From Cyanobium sp. FGCU6 (GTDB taxonomy: Bacteria > Cyanobacteriota > Cyanobacteriia > PCC-6307 > Cyanobiaceae), in contig JANWUR010000002.1 in assembly GCA_024958655.1 (NCBI GenBank), positions 283,884 through 347,883 on the forward strand: a stretch of DNA of 64,000 bases, in the 5' to 3' direction. The stretch's first letter is position 1. Each line of letters starts with the position of its first letter. The translations under genes and the position numbers were made by a program. Below are positions 27,801-35,572 of this stretch, one piece after another. The notes beneath the pieces are model-generated. The model was not told where the DNA came from. It was given only the letters and a program-made list of their open reading frames with translations, and made no database searches.

Positions 27801-27885
27801 GCTGGCTCGCTAGCGCACCCACGCCAGGACGTTCAGCCATTAAGTCGGGCTTCTGCAGCGTGGGCTGATGCATCTGGTTGCTCAT
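24850..27885 (-). CDS. SNF2-family (HepA/RapA-like) helicase of the defence operon
   Basis: This 1011-residue Swi2/Snf2 ATPase has DEVGLGKT (99-106), IIDEAH (DEAH 200-203), LTATPLQNSLMELYGL, VATEAAAEGVNLQFCSLVV and QRIEQRIGRCHRYGQ. After the motor, from about residue 620, it is strongly coiled-coil. An acidic insert (about 380-440) splits the two RecA lobes. It should be a DNA translocase that helps detect or remodel target DNA. ATG 27885 overlaps the brxE-like stop by ATGA. Helicases of this kind accompany several defence systems (DrmD of DISARM, BrxHII of BREX type 3). Confidence 0.85.
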   Translation of the reverse strand: MSNQMHQPTLQKPDLMAERPGVGALASQPMNTRQSRVTSATPFQSKYWATQLALRSAGGSINQLSGAISNARVDLNPHQVDAALFAVRSPFSKGVILADEVGLGKTIEAGLVLSQYWAERRRRILVIVPATLRKQWAQELEEKFHLPAVVLDATSSKKIAKAGQANPFQQEDRIVVCSYHFAANRSAAVTSYPWDLVIIDEAHRLRNVYKKSNKMAQTLMQALRPYTKVMLTATPLQNSLMELYGLVSFIDPHIFGDQLSFREQFVMTDNEESRNAELRVRLLPVCQRTLRRQVLEYIKFTQRIPLTWEFHPSEAEQKLYEGVSTYLQREVLYALPNAQRTLMTMVLRKLLASSSFAIAKTLRGLLNRLLKKRSTGASTDAVAEDGDASFIPDYESLGETSDEWEGDEESAIPSEDEAISDPELLNEEIKELEGFVALAETINWNAKGDALVEALAAAFPKAAALGGAQKAVVFTESQRTQSYLFELLERSGYEGKVVILNGDNKDNRSKLIYKQWLERHQGQDFITGSQAVDVKAAIVEEFRDRATILVATEAAAEGVNLQFCSLVVNYDLPWNPQRIEQRIGRCHRYGQKHDVVVVNFLNQKNAADQRIYELLAEKFHLFDGVFGASDQVLGALESGVDIERRIAEIYQDCRSQDAITKAFSQLQLDLEQQIQDRLQETRQFVLEHFDEEVQERLKVHRDEARAALDERGRRLLALAREELGSEAEFSATEAGFNYRPSGPPLGPTGHYLFDWKEAEERGDHFFRTDHPLAQQLIETAMARPMDCSEVVFDYEAYGAPVAILAERQAQSGWLRATKITVKGVDTEEHLLVAAVADAGLKGECAVEALDAGWCDRLLNLPARVGQVTTISEESSEQLETLLARQHAAKLAEIEARNSEYFEEEVDKLDRWADDMKLSLENDIKQLNVEIKAVRKEAKTKVVLAEKLEAQKRIKSLEQQLHSKRRQLFDAQDEIDNQRSRLIDDIERQLQTSTDRDTLFTVRWQLPQVSSF

Positions 27886-28397
27886 GCCGTCTTCACCCCT
27901 CGCTCATGAACCCTCTGCCATTGGCACGTTTTAGATTTCCAGGGGCCCTTGAAGCTTCCCGCCCTCTCCTGATGCTCATCCATCCAGCGGTTGCGCTCGT
28001 TCTCGAACGCGTCCTCCAGCTGGGGCGTGAGCCGAAACAGATGGCAGGTGATCGGCCCGCCAGGGGTGGGCTGGATTGCCAGGGCCTCATCGCAGGCCAG
28101 CTGGGCCACCCGGAACCCGGCCCGGGTCTGCGCGAACGGCGAGGAGCGGGGAAAGCCCTGCTGGAACAGGAACTCCCCAGTGCCGGTCAGCACGCCACTG
28201 TTCCACCAGCCCAGCCGCTGGGTCTCGCCCAGGGCCGCCACCACCAGGCGGAGCTTGAAGAGCTGGCGGAAGTCCAAGGGGGAGGGCAGGGTGCGGCTAA
28301 TCCACACCAAGGATGATGCCTCACTGGCCAGGGCGGCCAATTCATGGCGAAACACTGCAGCGACTGGCATCTGCGGGCGAAGGGGCGGCGGGCTCAA
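27882..28397 (-). CDS. brxE: BrxE-like protein heading the defence operon
   Basis: This 171-residue protein carries RLVVAALGETQRLGWWNSG, FLFQQGFPRSSPFAQTRAGF and HLFRLTPQLEDAFEN. This resembles, from memory, the BrxE family (an L-x-V-A-x-L-G-E core, GWW[DN]S, GFPRT and a late HLFxL), found in some BREX loci. Its biochemical role is unknown. It is the first gene of the operon and overlaps the SNF2 gene by ATGA. The family call should be confirmed by profile search; small adaptor is the fallback description. Confidence 0.6.
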   Translation of the reverse strand: MSPPPLRPQMPVAAVFRHELAALASEASSLVWISRTLPSPLDFRQLFKLRLVVAALGETQRLGWWNSGVLTGTGEFLFQQGFPRSSPFAQTRAGFRVAQLACDEALAIQPTPGGPITCHLFRLTPQLEDAFENERNRWMDEHQERAGSFKGPWKSKTCQWQRVHERGVKTA

Positions 28398-28420
28398 AAC
28401 TATGCAGCCAGCGCATAGTT

Positions 28421-29533
28421 TCAGTGTTCGATACTTTCTGCGTCCTGCAACCGCGCCGCCTCCTCGTACTCCGCCCCGATCCCCAAGCCTGAGTCCTCAT
28501 CCGGCATCAGGCGCTTCATCCCCACGTGGATCAGGCAGGCCACGGCCAGATCGCTCCAGGTTCCTGGGAGGGTCTTGAGGCTGCGGGAGGTGCCGGGTTC
28601 GTTGATCTGCAGCCCGCCCTGGCCGACAGCCGCCACCTCGCTGAGCACCGCCAGGAAGCGCTGCTGGTCCATCCCCTCAAACAGCTGCAGGGCCTGGAGG
28701 CAGTAGCTCACAGCGTCCTGCCGCAGCCCATCGGGCTGGTCCGCCCGCAGATCGCGTCTGGCGATGCTGCTGCGCAGGTCCTTGGCCTTGTCGGCCAGCT
28801 CGCCATAGGGCTGGGCCTCGATCACCCGCAGCAGCAACCGGTCGGCCTCGTCGCGGTGCTCGTCTGGATCGAGCTCCAGCAACGCCTGGGCCAGGTTGAA
28901 GGTGGCGATCAGATCGTCCGGCGCCGCCGCCAGCGCCTGGCGGAAGCGCTCCACCGCTGCCGCATAGGCCCCAGCGATCACCAGCAGGCTGCCGAGGCTG
29001 CGCAGGGCAAAGGCGTTCTGCGGCTCCACCTCGATCGCTGCCTCCAGGGCCTGGCGGGCTTCTGCCTTGTCACCCAGCCGCATCGCAGCGAGCGCCAGGG
29101 CCACCTGGGCATTGGCCTGGGCGTGGGAATCGGGCGCATTGGCGACCACCGCCCGGCGCAGCAGCAGCCGGGCCTCTTCCAGCCTGCCTTCTTCGCTGGC
29201 GAGCACACCCAGGTTGTAGAGGGCCTCCGGGTGTTCGGGCTGCAGCTGCAGCAGGGTTTCGAGCAGCGGCCTGGCTTCATCGAAGCGGCGCTGCTGCAGC
29301 AGCGGGCCGATCGTGGCCATCGCTGGTGCCTCCGGCGGCGCCGGCTCCCAGGCCACCTCGATGCGGCCGGCGGCGAACACCACCGACAGCTGCCCTCCCA
29401 TCCCGGCATAGGAGCGCTGGAAGTAGTCGGTCACCGCCCGGTGGAACGCCTCGCTGCCAGGGGTGCGGCTGCCCTCCGGCAGCAGCGAGGCATCAAAGCT
29501 GGCCTCCTCGATCGAGAACGCCGTGCCTTCCAT
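28421..29533 (-). CDS. TPR-repeat protein
   Basis: This 370-residue protein has about five tetratricopeptide repeats at residues 75-235 (LLQLQPEHPEALYNLGVLA, AIEVEPQNAFALRSLGSLL and ALAAAPDDLIATFNLAQALL are the clearest). A short N-terminal domain and an acidic C-terminal 130 residues flank them. TPRs bind other proteins. Its start overlaps the stop of the upstream gene (TGATG), so the pair is coupled. Because it sits with phage-like genes a chaperone or assembly role is possible, but this is inference. Confidence 0.75.
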   Translation of the reverse strand: MEGTAFSIEEASFDASLLPEGSRTPGSEAFHRAVTDYFQRSYAGMGGQLSVVFAAGRIEVAWEPAPPEAPAMATIGPLLQQRRFDEARPLLETLLQLQPEHPEALYNLGVLASEEGRLEEARLLLRRAVVANAPDSHAQANAQVALALAAMRLGDKAEARQALEAAIEVEPQNAFALRSLGSLLVIAGAYAAAVERFRQALAAAPDDLIATFNLAQALLELDPDEHRDEADRLLLRVIEAQPYGELADKAKDLRSSIARRDLRADQPDGLRQDAVSYCLQALQLFEGMDQQRFLAVLSEVAAVGQGGLQINEPGTSRSLKTLPGTWSDLAVACLIHVGMKRLMPDEDSGLGIGAEYEEAARLQDAESIEH

Positions 29534-30297
29534 CAGGGCGTCTTCCAGGCGTACCAGCGGGTGAGGCCCAGCTTCTCGGCCCAGGCATCGACGATCTCCC
29601 GGTCCGGATCGGCCGTGGTGGGCTCGGCACGGGTGATGGCGACCAGCTCCTTGGCCAGGGCCTCAAACCCTGCCGCCTGATACGGAATCGCCAGCGGCGG
29701 GATGCCGATCAGCTCGGCGGCCTGGAAGGCGTAGGCGGCGTTCATTGCCCGACTGGCCTTCACCACATCGGCGGGGCTCATCTTGTCGACCTCGGCATTG
29801 AGGCAGGGCACATTCCCCTGCACCTGGCTCTGCAGCACCGCCGCCTGCAGGCCCCGCAGCTCCGGCACCTGCTCGAACAGCCAGCGATCGGCCCACAGCC
29901 CCGGCCCTGTGGAGCGCAGCTGCACCATCAGCCCGTCGTAGAAGCGCAGCCCTGCCTGCCGGGCCTGAGCCAGGCCGAGGCGGCCCTTGAACAGCTTCTC
30001 CACCTGCGAGACCACCTTCTCCTTGGCCTCTCGCTTCTCGGTGAGGTTCACCCGCTGCTCGGGGGGCACCTGCACGATGCGCAGCAGCAGGGCGGCCTCA
30101 AAGGCAACGTGGTAGCTGCTGGCCTCATCTGCATCGCGATAGGCGATCACGTGCGCCTGATACCCCGGCGTCGCCGGCCGCAGCGTGGCCAGGGTGCTCA
30201 GGTCGCTCTGCTGGGCCACTGCCACCGGCAGGCCGCTGGTCTCCTCCACCTGCTTGAGCAGACGGTTCACGGCCGGCAGGAGCGCATGGGCAGGCAT
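29533..30297 (-). CDS. Conserved-looking protein paired with the TPR gene, unknown function
   Basis: This 254-residue mostly helical protein has no family I recognise. There is no signal peptide or membrane span. The middle has a basic helical stretch (NLTEKREAKEKVVSQVEKLF) and the C-terminal part has IGIPPLAIPYQAAGFEAL. The TGATG overlap with the TPR gene suggests the two proteins act together. Confidence 0.6.
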   Translation of the reverse strand: MPAHALLPAVNRLLKQVEETSGLPVAVAQQSDLSTLATLRPATPGYQAHVIAYRDADEASSYHVAFEAALLLRIVQVPPEQRVNLTEKREAKEKVVSQVEKLFKGRLGLAQARQAGLRFYDGLMVQLRSTGPGLWADRWLFEQVPELRGLQAAVLQSQVQGNVPCLNAEVDKMSPADVVKASRAMNAAYAFQAAELIGIPPLAIPYQAAGFEALAKELVAITRAEPTTADPDREIVDAWAEKLGLTRWYAWKTP

Positions 30298-30363
30298 CGC
30301 CGGGCCGAGGGGAGAGCAGGGCCCCCACGGTATCGGCGCCAGCGGAGCCGAGCCCCAGCCCCC

Positions 30364-30741
30364 TCAGCCGAAACCCTTGGCTGGTCCCCGGCTGCCCGGC
30401 GGCAGCAGCGGGATCTCGATCACCGCCCCCTGCTCCACCGGGTAGCCCTCCATCTGCAGGTGGATGTCGCTGCAGACCAGGGTCAGCGGCGGCTCCAGCT
30501 CCAGGGCCTCCATGAACACCAGCACCACGTCTTCTCCCGGCCCTGCGGCATCGGCATGGCGCTTGACCTCCTGCCGGAAGCGCAGCGCTGTGTACTTCTT
30601 GAGATCTGGCCGGGCCGAGAGCACGTTGGTGCGCAGGAAGCGGGCGTTGCCGTACTCGGTCTGGTTGACGAACGTGTCGTACGGCTCATCGCCATCGGGC
30701 CCAGGCAGATCGTCCTGGGTGGTGATGTGGAACTGAGACAC
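30364..30741 (-). CDS. Small protein of the TPR cluster, unknown function
   Basis: This 125-residue protein, from ATG 30741, has no recognised motif. It is acidic at the N-terminus, with strand-like EDVVLVFMEALEL and TLVCSDIHLQM and a Gly/Pro-rich tail. It is encoded in the same direction as the two following genes, 66 bases upstream of the next, so an operon is likely. Confidence 0.5.
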   Translation of the reverse strand: MSQFHITTQDDLPGPDGDEPYDTFVNQTEYGNARFLRTNVLSARPDLKKYTALRFRQEVKRHADAAGPGEDVVLVFMEALELEPPLTLVCSDIHLQMEGYPVEQGAVIEIPLLPPGSRGPAKGFG

Positions 30742-30830
30742 GGCAGCGCTTCTCCCTGGGACGTGCTCCCAGCATCCGCCATCCGGCCAGGATGGCGAGG
30801 ATCTGCCACCAGCATTGCTGAATCGCGCTG

Positions 30831-31811
30831 ATGAGCCGGCTGACGCCTGAATCGATCCGGGCCAGCCAGGCGGAGCTGCCGCCGATCGGCACGGTGATCA
30901 CGGAACTGCGCCGCCAGGATCCGTACATCCAGCAGGAGCAGCATCGCTACCGCTCACCGCGGGGCTTCCAGCACTGGGCCAATCACCTGGCCTACGCCGC
31001 CCTGATCGAGGCCGGCGCGGAGGTGATGAACGAGCTGGCCGATCCGATCGGCTTCTGGGCTGCCACCACCTGCCGCTGGGCACGGATCGTCGAAGCTCCG
31101 CCTCGCTTCCTGGCACCGGAGCTGGCGGAGGCCTTCCGCCGCACACCCTCGCCCCGCCTGGATGACGAGCTGCCGCTGGTGCTGCCCTGCTTCCGGCTGA
31201 TGCTTCCCGATGGCGCCCTGTTTACAGAAGACGGGGTGCCGATCCCGGTGGTGATCGTGGCCGATCTGCGGGCGATGGCCGACTGGCTGCCAGCCGAGGC
31301 CCAGCGGATCAGCGGCATCAGTTGCGTCGGCCTGGCCCTCGATGGCGCCAGCTACCTCACCCGCCATTCCTTCCAGCAGATCGGTGAACGACAGCCCACC
31401 GTGGAGGACCTGAGCCATCCGGCCTGGCAGTGGGATGAGCAGGCGGTGCAGAGCACCAACCAGCGGATGGAGGGCCTGGCGATCAACGCCTTGCTGGTGC
31501 AGCTCTACCAGCCGGAACTGCTGACCACCGGCCCGGCGGCCAAGGTACCCAGCGGCAAGGGCTTCTCCGCTGGCAGCGGGGATGACTCTGGCGCCGTGAC
31601 GCCCCAGGGCCCGGTGTGGATCGGTAAGGACTTCCGGCTCGATCGCACCCCCAGGGCCCCATCAGAAGGGTCCGCGGCTGGCACCAGCAGCAGCGGCACC
31701 GCTCGCCGGCCCCATTGGCGCCGGGGCCATTGGCACACCGTGCTGCATGGCGAGAAGCGTCAGAGCCGGCGGATGCAGTGGTTCCAGCCGGTGTACGTGG
31801 GGCTCGGCTGA
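30831..31811 (+). CDS. Mobile-element protein with HWRRGHW C-terminal motif
   Basis: This 326-residue protein has an N-terminal helical part and a central alpha/beta region (LPCFRLMLPDGALFTEDG, VVIVADLRAMADWLP). After a disordered linker (245-285) it ends with RRPHWRRGHWHTVLHGEK followed by RMQWFQPVYVG. That C-terminal RGHW element recurs at the ends of many plasmid and phage proteins of unknown function. It reads divergently from the cluster on its left and converges on the small gene at 31883. Confidence 0.6.
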   Translation: MSRLTPESIRASQAELPPIGTVITELRRQDPYIQQEQHRYRSPRGFQHWANHLAYAALIEAGAEVMNELADPIGFWAATTCRWARIVEAPPRFLAPELAEAFRRTPSPRLDDELPLVLPCFRLMLPDGALFTEDGVPIPVVIVADLRAMADWLPAEAQRISGISCVGLALDGASYLTRHSFQQIGERQPTVEDLSHPAWQWDEQAVQSTNQRMEGLAINALLVQLYQPELLTTGPAAKVPSGKGFSAGSGDDSGAVTPQGPVWIGKDFRLDRTPRAPSEGSAAGTSSSGTARRPHWRRGHWHTVLHGEKRQSRRMQWFQPVYVGLG

Positions 31812-31853
31812 GAACTTCGACCCGGACGCGATCCACACCCCCGATAGAGAAAA

Positions 31854-31874
31854 CCCGGCGGGGATGCCGCCGGG
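31854..31874 (-). terminator. Intrinsic terminator of the 70-residue minus-strand gene
   Basis: CCCGGCG and CGCCGGG pair around a 7-base loop, followed on the minus strand by TTTTCTCT. The layout copies that at 8452-8470. Confidence 0.6.
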
Positions 31875-31882
31875 CAAGCACC

Positions 31883-32095
31883 TCAGAGCACCTGCACCCT
31901 GGCCTGAGGCCCGAGCACCCGCTGCTGATTGGAAGCCAGGATCAGCGCCTCTTCTCGGGGCACGTAGTGCGGCTCAGCCGAGATGTGCCCCTCGCGATCG
32001 AGGAAGAGAACCCTGAGAAGCCGGCCAGCGGCATCAAGCAGATGCACCGAGACGATGCGGATCGGGCAGGTGCTGCTGAGAGGGGAGGCGGCCAT
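31883..32095 (-). CDS. Small protein, unknown function
   Basis: From ATG 32095 this is a 70-residue protein with IRIVSVHLLDAAGRLLRVLF, then ISAEPHYVPREEALILAS and a final VQVL. It resembles the 61-residue protein at 8492-8677 in its C-terminal layout and in its terminator. The longer upstream frame is Arg-rich and lies over a strong hairpin, so the shorter start is preferred. Confidence 0.55.
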   Translation of the reverse strand: MAASPLSSTCPIRIVSVHLLDAAGRLLRVLFLDREGHISAEPHYVPREEALILASNQQRVLGPQARVQVL

Positions 32096-32143
32096 TGCTG
32101 GGCTGGCGAACGACACCGCCGTCGAGCCCCGGCGCCGCCAGCG

Positions 32144-32186
32144 CCGCGCAAGGGTCGCGGAGCGACTCGCGTCAGCCCTTGCGCGG
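32144..32186. repeat. 11-bp perfect inverted repeat (hairpin)
   Basis: CCGCGCAAGGG and CCCTTGCGCGG flank a 21-base loop that itself contains a short CGCG stem. A competing hairpin (CTTGCGC/GCGCAAG, 32178-32194) overlaps it. It lies just upstream of the minus-strand gene in a 714-base divergent intergenic region. Confidence 0.7.
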
Positions 32187-32559
32187 TGCGCAAGCCGGGG
32201 CAGGCCGGGTGGCGTGATCGCCGGCGCCAGGGCAGTGCCACCCTTCCGCCCCTCCCGCGCAAGTAGTCGAAGCGGCGGGGTGCCCATGTCGGCTCTATCC
32301 CTGGAGCCCAGAAGCGGGCTCTATTAGTCGCAGCCGATCACAACAGCTGCAGCGCGAATAGCCGAAGCCCAGCAATTGCCACCCAAACAGAAGGGGGGGC
32401 TAAAGCGCCAAGCCAACCCAAGGGCGCACGACCGGGAAGCCATGTCAGCACGCGGTGACATGCAATCAGAGACCTCAGCTCCTCAGATCGCTTGCGCCGC
32501 AAGGTGTCCTGATTGAAAAACCTTAAGAAATTTGGAAGCCTGTTTGACAGGGTCGTAGC

Positions 32560-32613
32560 TTACAAGCCCCCCGTGCATCATGCGGCCACGCAGGAAGCAC
32601 GGGGGGCTTGTAA
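32560..32613. repeat. 17-bp perfect inverted repeat (strong hairpin)
   Basis: TTACAAGCCCCCCGTGC and its exact reverse complement are separated by 20 bases. There is no T-run, so it is not a standard terminator. The 50 bases before it are AT-rich and include CTTAAG and TTGACA. The surrounding 32096-32809 holds no gene. Structured RNA, a replication or partition site, or a mobile hairpin are all possible. Confidence 0.85.
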
Positions 32614-32809
32614 AGGTCAACGCCTTCCCGGGATTTCTTCACCGACCGTGCTGGTCACTTCTTGGCGGGGCAGTTAATTTGTTCCCATCGGCCGTGACGC
32701 CATCTGTGGTGTCTGCGTAGGGGGAGACCCCCAGATGCAGTGCACCCAGGGGTCGATAGGCCGACGTGCTGTTCCAGCAGCACGCCATTAACAACCAGTA
32801 CCGGTCGTC

Positions 32810-33952
32810 ATGACTGAAATTACCGCGCCATCGAGCGTGCAGCCACACTGCGCGCGTCTTGTTAACAGGCCAGAACAGGCCCCGCTTCCAGTCCACTGCA
32901 GCTCCAAAAAGCCCAGGGGACTGGATCGTCTCAAGGAGGTTCAGCCCCCGGCTGAAGCCAACGCCTACACGGCACAGCTGCGCAAGGTCCGCTACGGGCC
33001 AGCGACACTGGACGCCTTCCTGATGCCGGATGGCAGCTTCCGCTTCTCGATGCGGAGTGCCGCGGCCTCGGTGCACATGCTCTCCAATTCCCAGGCTCAG
33101 CGCACGATCGAGCGCGTTGTTGAGGGAATCACGCCCGAACGCAAGCCAGGGCCAGGCGAAATCTCAGTGATCCCAGCCAGTCCAGCCCAGGACAGGTCCA
33201 TTTCAGGGCCTCCGCTGATGGATGTGCCCTACCCAGGGCCCACTGGCTATGCCACGACCCTGTCCCACCAAGCGCTGATCCGGTTCTGGGGTGAGCTCAG
33301 CCGGACCTCGCCGACCTACGGCCCTGCGGCGGTGCGCATGCTGGAGATCGGCGCTGAGGTTTCACTGATCGCGCTGTGCCAGCAAGCCTTCGGGATCGTG
33401 GACCACCGCTCGGTGGAAGAGCGGCTGCTGGAAGCCTGGATCGACCTGGGTACAGAGCGCCCTGAACCGCTGTTTGATGCCCAGTTCCGGCAGTTCTACG
33501 AATCGGTCGTTGGTCATCGCTGGGGGTCTCCCGCTACCGCCAGCTGCCTCGCTGATCTCGTGTATCACCGCATCCCGCCTCAGGTCTATCAAGCCCTGAA
33601 GGACATCAACCCGGTGACGCGGCCGATCCTGATCAACAGCAAAGGCGAGCAGGTCGGCTTCCGGGAGCGGCCCATGCACACCCTGATCAGTGACCCCGCA
33701 TTTGCTCGCGCGATCAAGCCGATCGTGGAGGCGGCGAAGGTGCTGCTGGCCATCACGCCAAAGGGGCAGTTCCGGGAAGTGTTGAGGGTCTTGGACTCGA
33801 CAAATCCGCGGTACAAATGCCGCGGCCGGAAAGCGCACTGCGGCGCGAGCAACCAGCCCCGACTGGCGCCTGCCCCCGCGAAGTGGCCCCATCAGCGTGG
33901 CGGGAGCCGCGCCAAGCAGATGCCGTTGCTTGGTGATCAGTCATGTGCCTAA
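32810..33952 (+). CDS. P63C-domain protein
   Basis: This 380-residue protein has, at about residues 215-330, the P63C pattern: a segment with FYESVVGHRWG and ADLVYHRIPPQVYQALKDIN, then PMHTLISDPAFARAIKPIV and LLAITPKGQFREVL. P63C domains occur in phage and plasmid proteins, often with antirepressor-type DNA-binding domains, and are thought to be regulatory. The first 80 residues are basic and probably disordered. The C-terminal 55 residues are Arg/Lys-rich. It faces away from the hairpin-rich intergenic region. Confidence 0.7.
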   Translation: MTEITAPSSVQPHCARLVNRPEQAPLPVHCSSKKPRGLDRLKEVQPPAEANAYTAQLRKVRYGPATLDAFLMPDGSFRFSMRSAAASVHMLSNSQAQRTIERVVEGITPERKPGPGEISVIPASPAQDRSISGPPLMDVPYPGPTGYATTLSHQALIRFWGELSRTSPTYGPAAVRMLEIGAEVSLIALCQQAFGIVDHRSVEERLLEAWIDLGTERPEPLFDAQFRQFYESVVGHRWGSPATASCLADLVYHRIPPQVYQALKDINPVTRPILINSKGEQVGFRERPMHTLISDPAFARAIKPIVEAAKVLLAITPKGQFREVLRVLDSTNPRYKCRGRKAHCGASNQPRLAPAPAKWPHQRGGSRAKQMPLLGDQSCA

Positions 33953-34069
33953 AAGCCGCATCTCCGGCGACTGGAAAGCTGCAGCTCCATCGGTTCCCTG
34001 CTGGAGAACAGTTCTCAGCTCCTGCTGCCCCTGCGATTGCAATGACCACAGTTCACGCCCACGTTCGTA

Positions 34070-34540
34070 ATGACCAAGTCCCTGCCCACGTCGGGCATCC
34101 TGCATCAGATCAACTGGCATGGAACATCCCCGTACGGGGTTCCATTCGCTGTCGTCAGCATTATCGACGCAGCCAATAACCTCCACCGAGCGCTGGTCTG
34201 CAGCCGTCGCTTTGGTGACCTGTCACGCCTCTCTGAGTTTGAGGGCTTACGCGTGAATCTGGTGGCAACTCCAAATGGGCTACAGCTCAGGTCGATTGTC
34301 GAGCAGATCCCGCCTGAGCAGCAACTGGAAGAGGATGGGCACCTGGAGGCGATGCACGAACACGGTGATGCACCGGTTGATGCAGCCAACCAGATCCATG
34401 TTTTGGGAACTTCGCTCGATGCTGTCGATCCGACAGCGGAGACGATCCCCCTGAACAAGCTGCAGGAGGTGGCAGCGACCGTGGCCAAGCTGGCCCGCGA
34501 TCTGCGGCTTCCTACCTGCATGTGGATCCACCTTCCGTAG
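34070..34540 (+). CDS. Small accessory protein, unknown function
   Basis: This 156-residue protein from ATG 34070 begins with strand-like GVPFAVVSIIDAANNLHRAL and ends in a helix (LNKLQEVAATVAKLARDLRL). The middle is acidic. No family was recognised. A strong intrinsic terminator follows within 30 bases, which supports it being a real transcription unit end. Confidence 0.55.
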   Translation: MTKSLPTSGILHQINWHGTSPYGVPFAVVSIIDAANNLHRALVCSRRFGDLSRLSEFEGLRVNLVATPNGLQLRSIVEQIPPEQQLEEDGHLEAMHEHGDAPVDAANQIHVLGTSLDAVDPTAETIPLNKLQEVAATVAKLARDLRLPTCMWIHLP

Positions 34541-34568
34541 GGCCAGCTGATCCAGCCCATCGCGTCTG

Positions 34569-34594
34569 CCCCCGCCTTCTGGCGGGGGTTTTTT
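34569..34594 (+). terminator. Strong intrinsic terminator
   Basis: CCCCCGCC and GGCGGGGG pair around TTCT and are followed by six T. It ends the plus-strand transcript of the gene at 34070-34540. Confidence 0.9.
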
Positions 34595-34619
34595 GATGTC
34601 GTGGGCCGGCCTGCGAATC

Positions 34620-35468
34620 TCAGGCCGCCTCAGCAGGCACCAGCTGAACTTTGCCGGGCTGGTGCTGCACCAGGAAGGCTTCGATCCAGTCGTGATGACA
34701 CCTCTGGCAGATCCGATCAGCAATCGACGGGGCATCGGGCGGCACCTGGAAGCGCTTGCGGAACGCCTTGGTGAAGCCCTCCAGGGCGGGCCGGGGCAGA
34801 GAGCGGATGGTGCTGTGGAGCTGGTGGATCGTGGCGCTATCCAGCGGTGCCAGGGCTGGATCGTCCGGCTCAGCATCACGGGGCTCAACGACCGGACCCC
34901 GCTGAGGCTGGCTGGGCTGTCGCTGGCCTTGCCCCGTCGTTGTGCTGGGAACAGGCGCGAGATCCCGAGGCCCAGGGCGGACCTGTTCCTCGCCGCCGGC
35001 CGACGATGTCACACCACGCTGGAGACGGTCATAGAGGGCCAGGCCAAACGGATTCCCGAAGGTCATCAGGGCCCGCTTCATGGCGTCCGTCTCGGCCTCC
35101 TTGATGGCCGATTCATGGGCCTGGCCCAGGTCGATGTCGATGCCGTGGCCGGCACCGCTTCCCTCGCGGATCAGAGGCCCCGCATCAGTGGCACCCACCG
35201 TGATGCGGACGCGGGCGGTGTAGGTGACGCCCCAGCCAGAGCGACCATCACGGCCGATCGAGCGCTCGCTCTGGTTGACGCACTCCACGGCGATGGTTTC
35301 GCGCTGCCAGCCGTCAAAGCCAAAGATGCGGTTGGCTTCGGCGATGGCTTGCCAGCCCTCCAGGTAGCTGACCTTGGCGCGGCCCTGGTCGCGCTGCTTG
35401 ACCTTGGAGCGATCGAGCGGGGCCGATAGAGCGGCAATCTGCTCAGGTGAGAAGACGGCGGTTGTCAT
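34620..35468 (-). CDS. Rad52-family single-strand annealing protein
   Basis: This 282-residue protein from ATG 35468 has the Rad52/22 core: KVSYLEGWQAIAEANRIFGF and DGWQRETI near the N-terminus, then ESAIKEAETDAMKRAL and FGNPFGLALYDR. A Pro/Gln-rich linker follows, and a C-terminal helical part contains RICQRCHHDW. Phage recombinases of this kind anneal complementary single strands during phage replication and recombination. It follows the Gp157-like gene on the same strand, an arrangement typical of phage early regions. Confidence 0.9.
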   Translation of the reverse strand: MTTAVFSPEQIAALSAPLDRSKVKQRDQGRAKVSYLEGWQAIAEANRIFGFDGWQRETIAVECVNQSERSIGRDGRSGWGVTYTARVRITVGATDAGPLIREGSGAGHGIDIDLGQAHESAIKEAETDAMKRALMTFGNPFGLALYDRLQRGVTSSAGGEEQVRPGPRDLAPVPSTTTGQGQRQPSQPQRGPVVEPRDAEPDDPALAPLDSATIHQLHSTIRSLPRPALEGFTKAFRKRFQVPPDAPSIADRICQRCHHDWIEAFLVQHQPGKVQLVPAEAA

Positions 35469-35572
35469 GGCTGGTTCCGGGGGTGAGGAAGGTTGGAGTT
35501 CGGGATGGCAGGACAGGGACCCGCTGCAGGAGCGGGCCCTCCGAGGAGGGGCGATGCCCCCTCTGGCTGCCG

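Noticed and set aside
28397..28421. A complete BREX or DISARM locus around the brxE-like gene
   Set aside because: No PglZ, BrxC/PglY, BrxL, DrmA or DrmB was found; only BrxE-like and SNF2 components are present.
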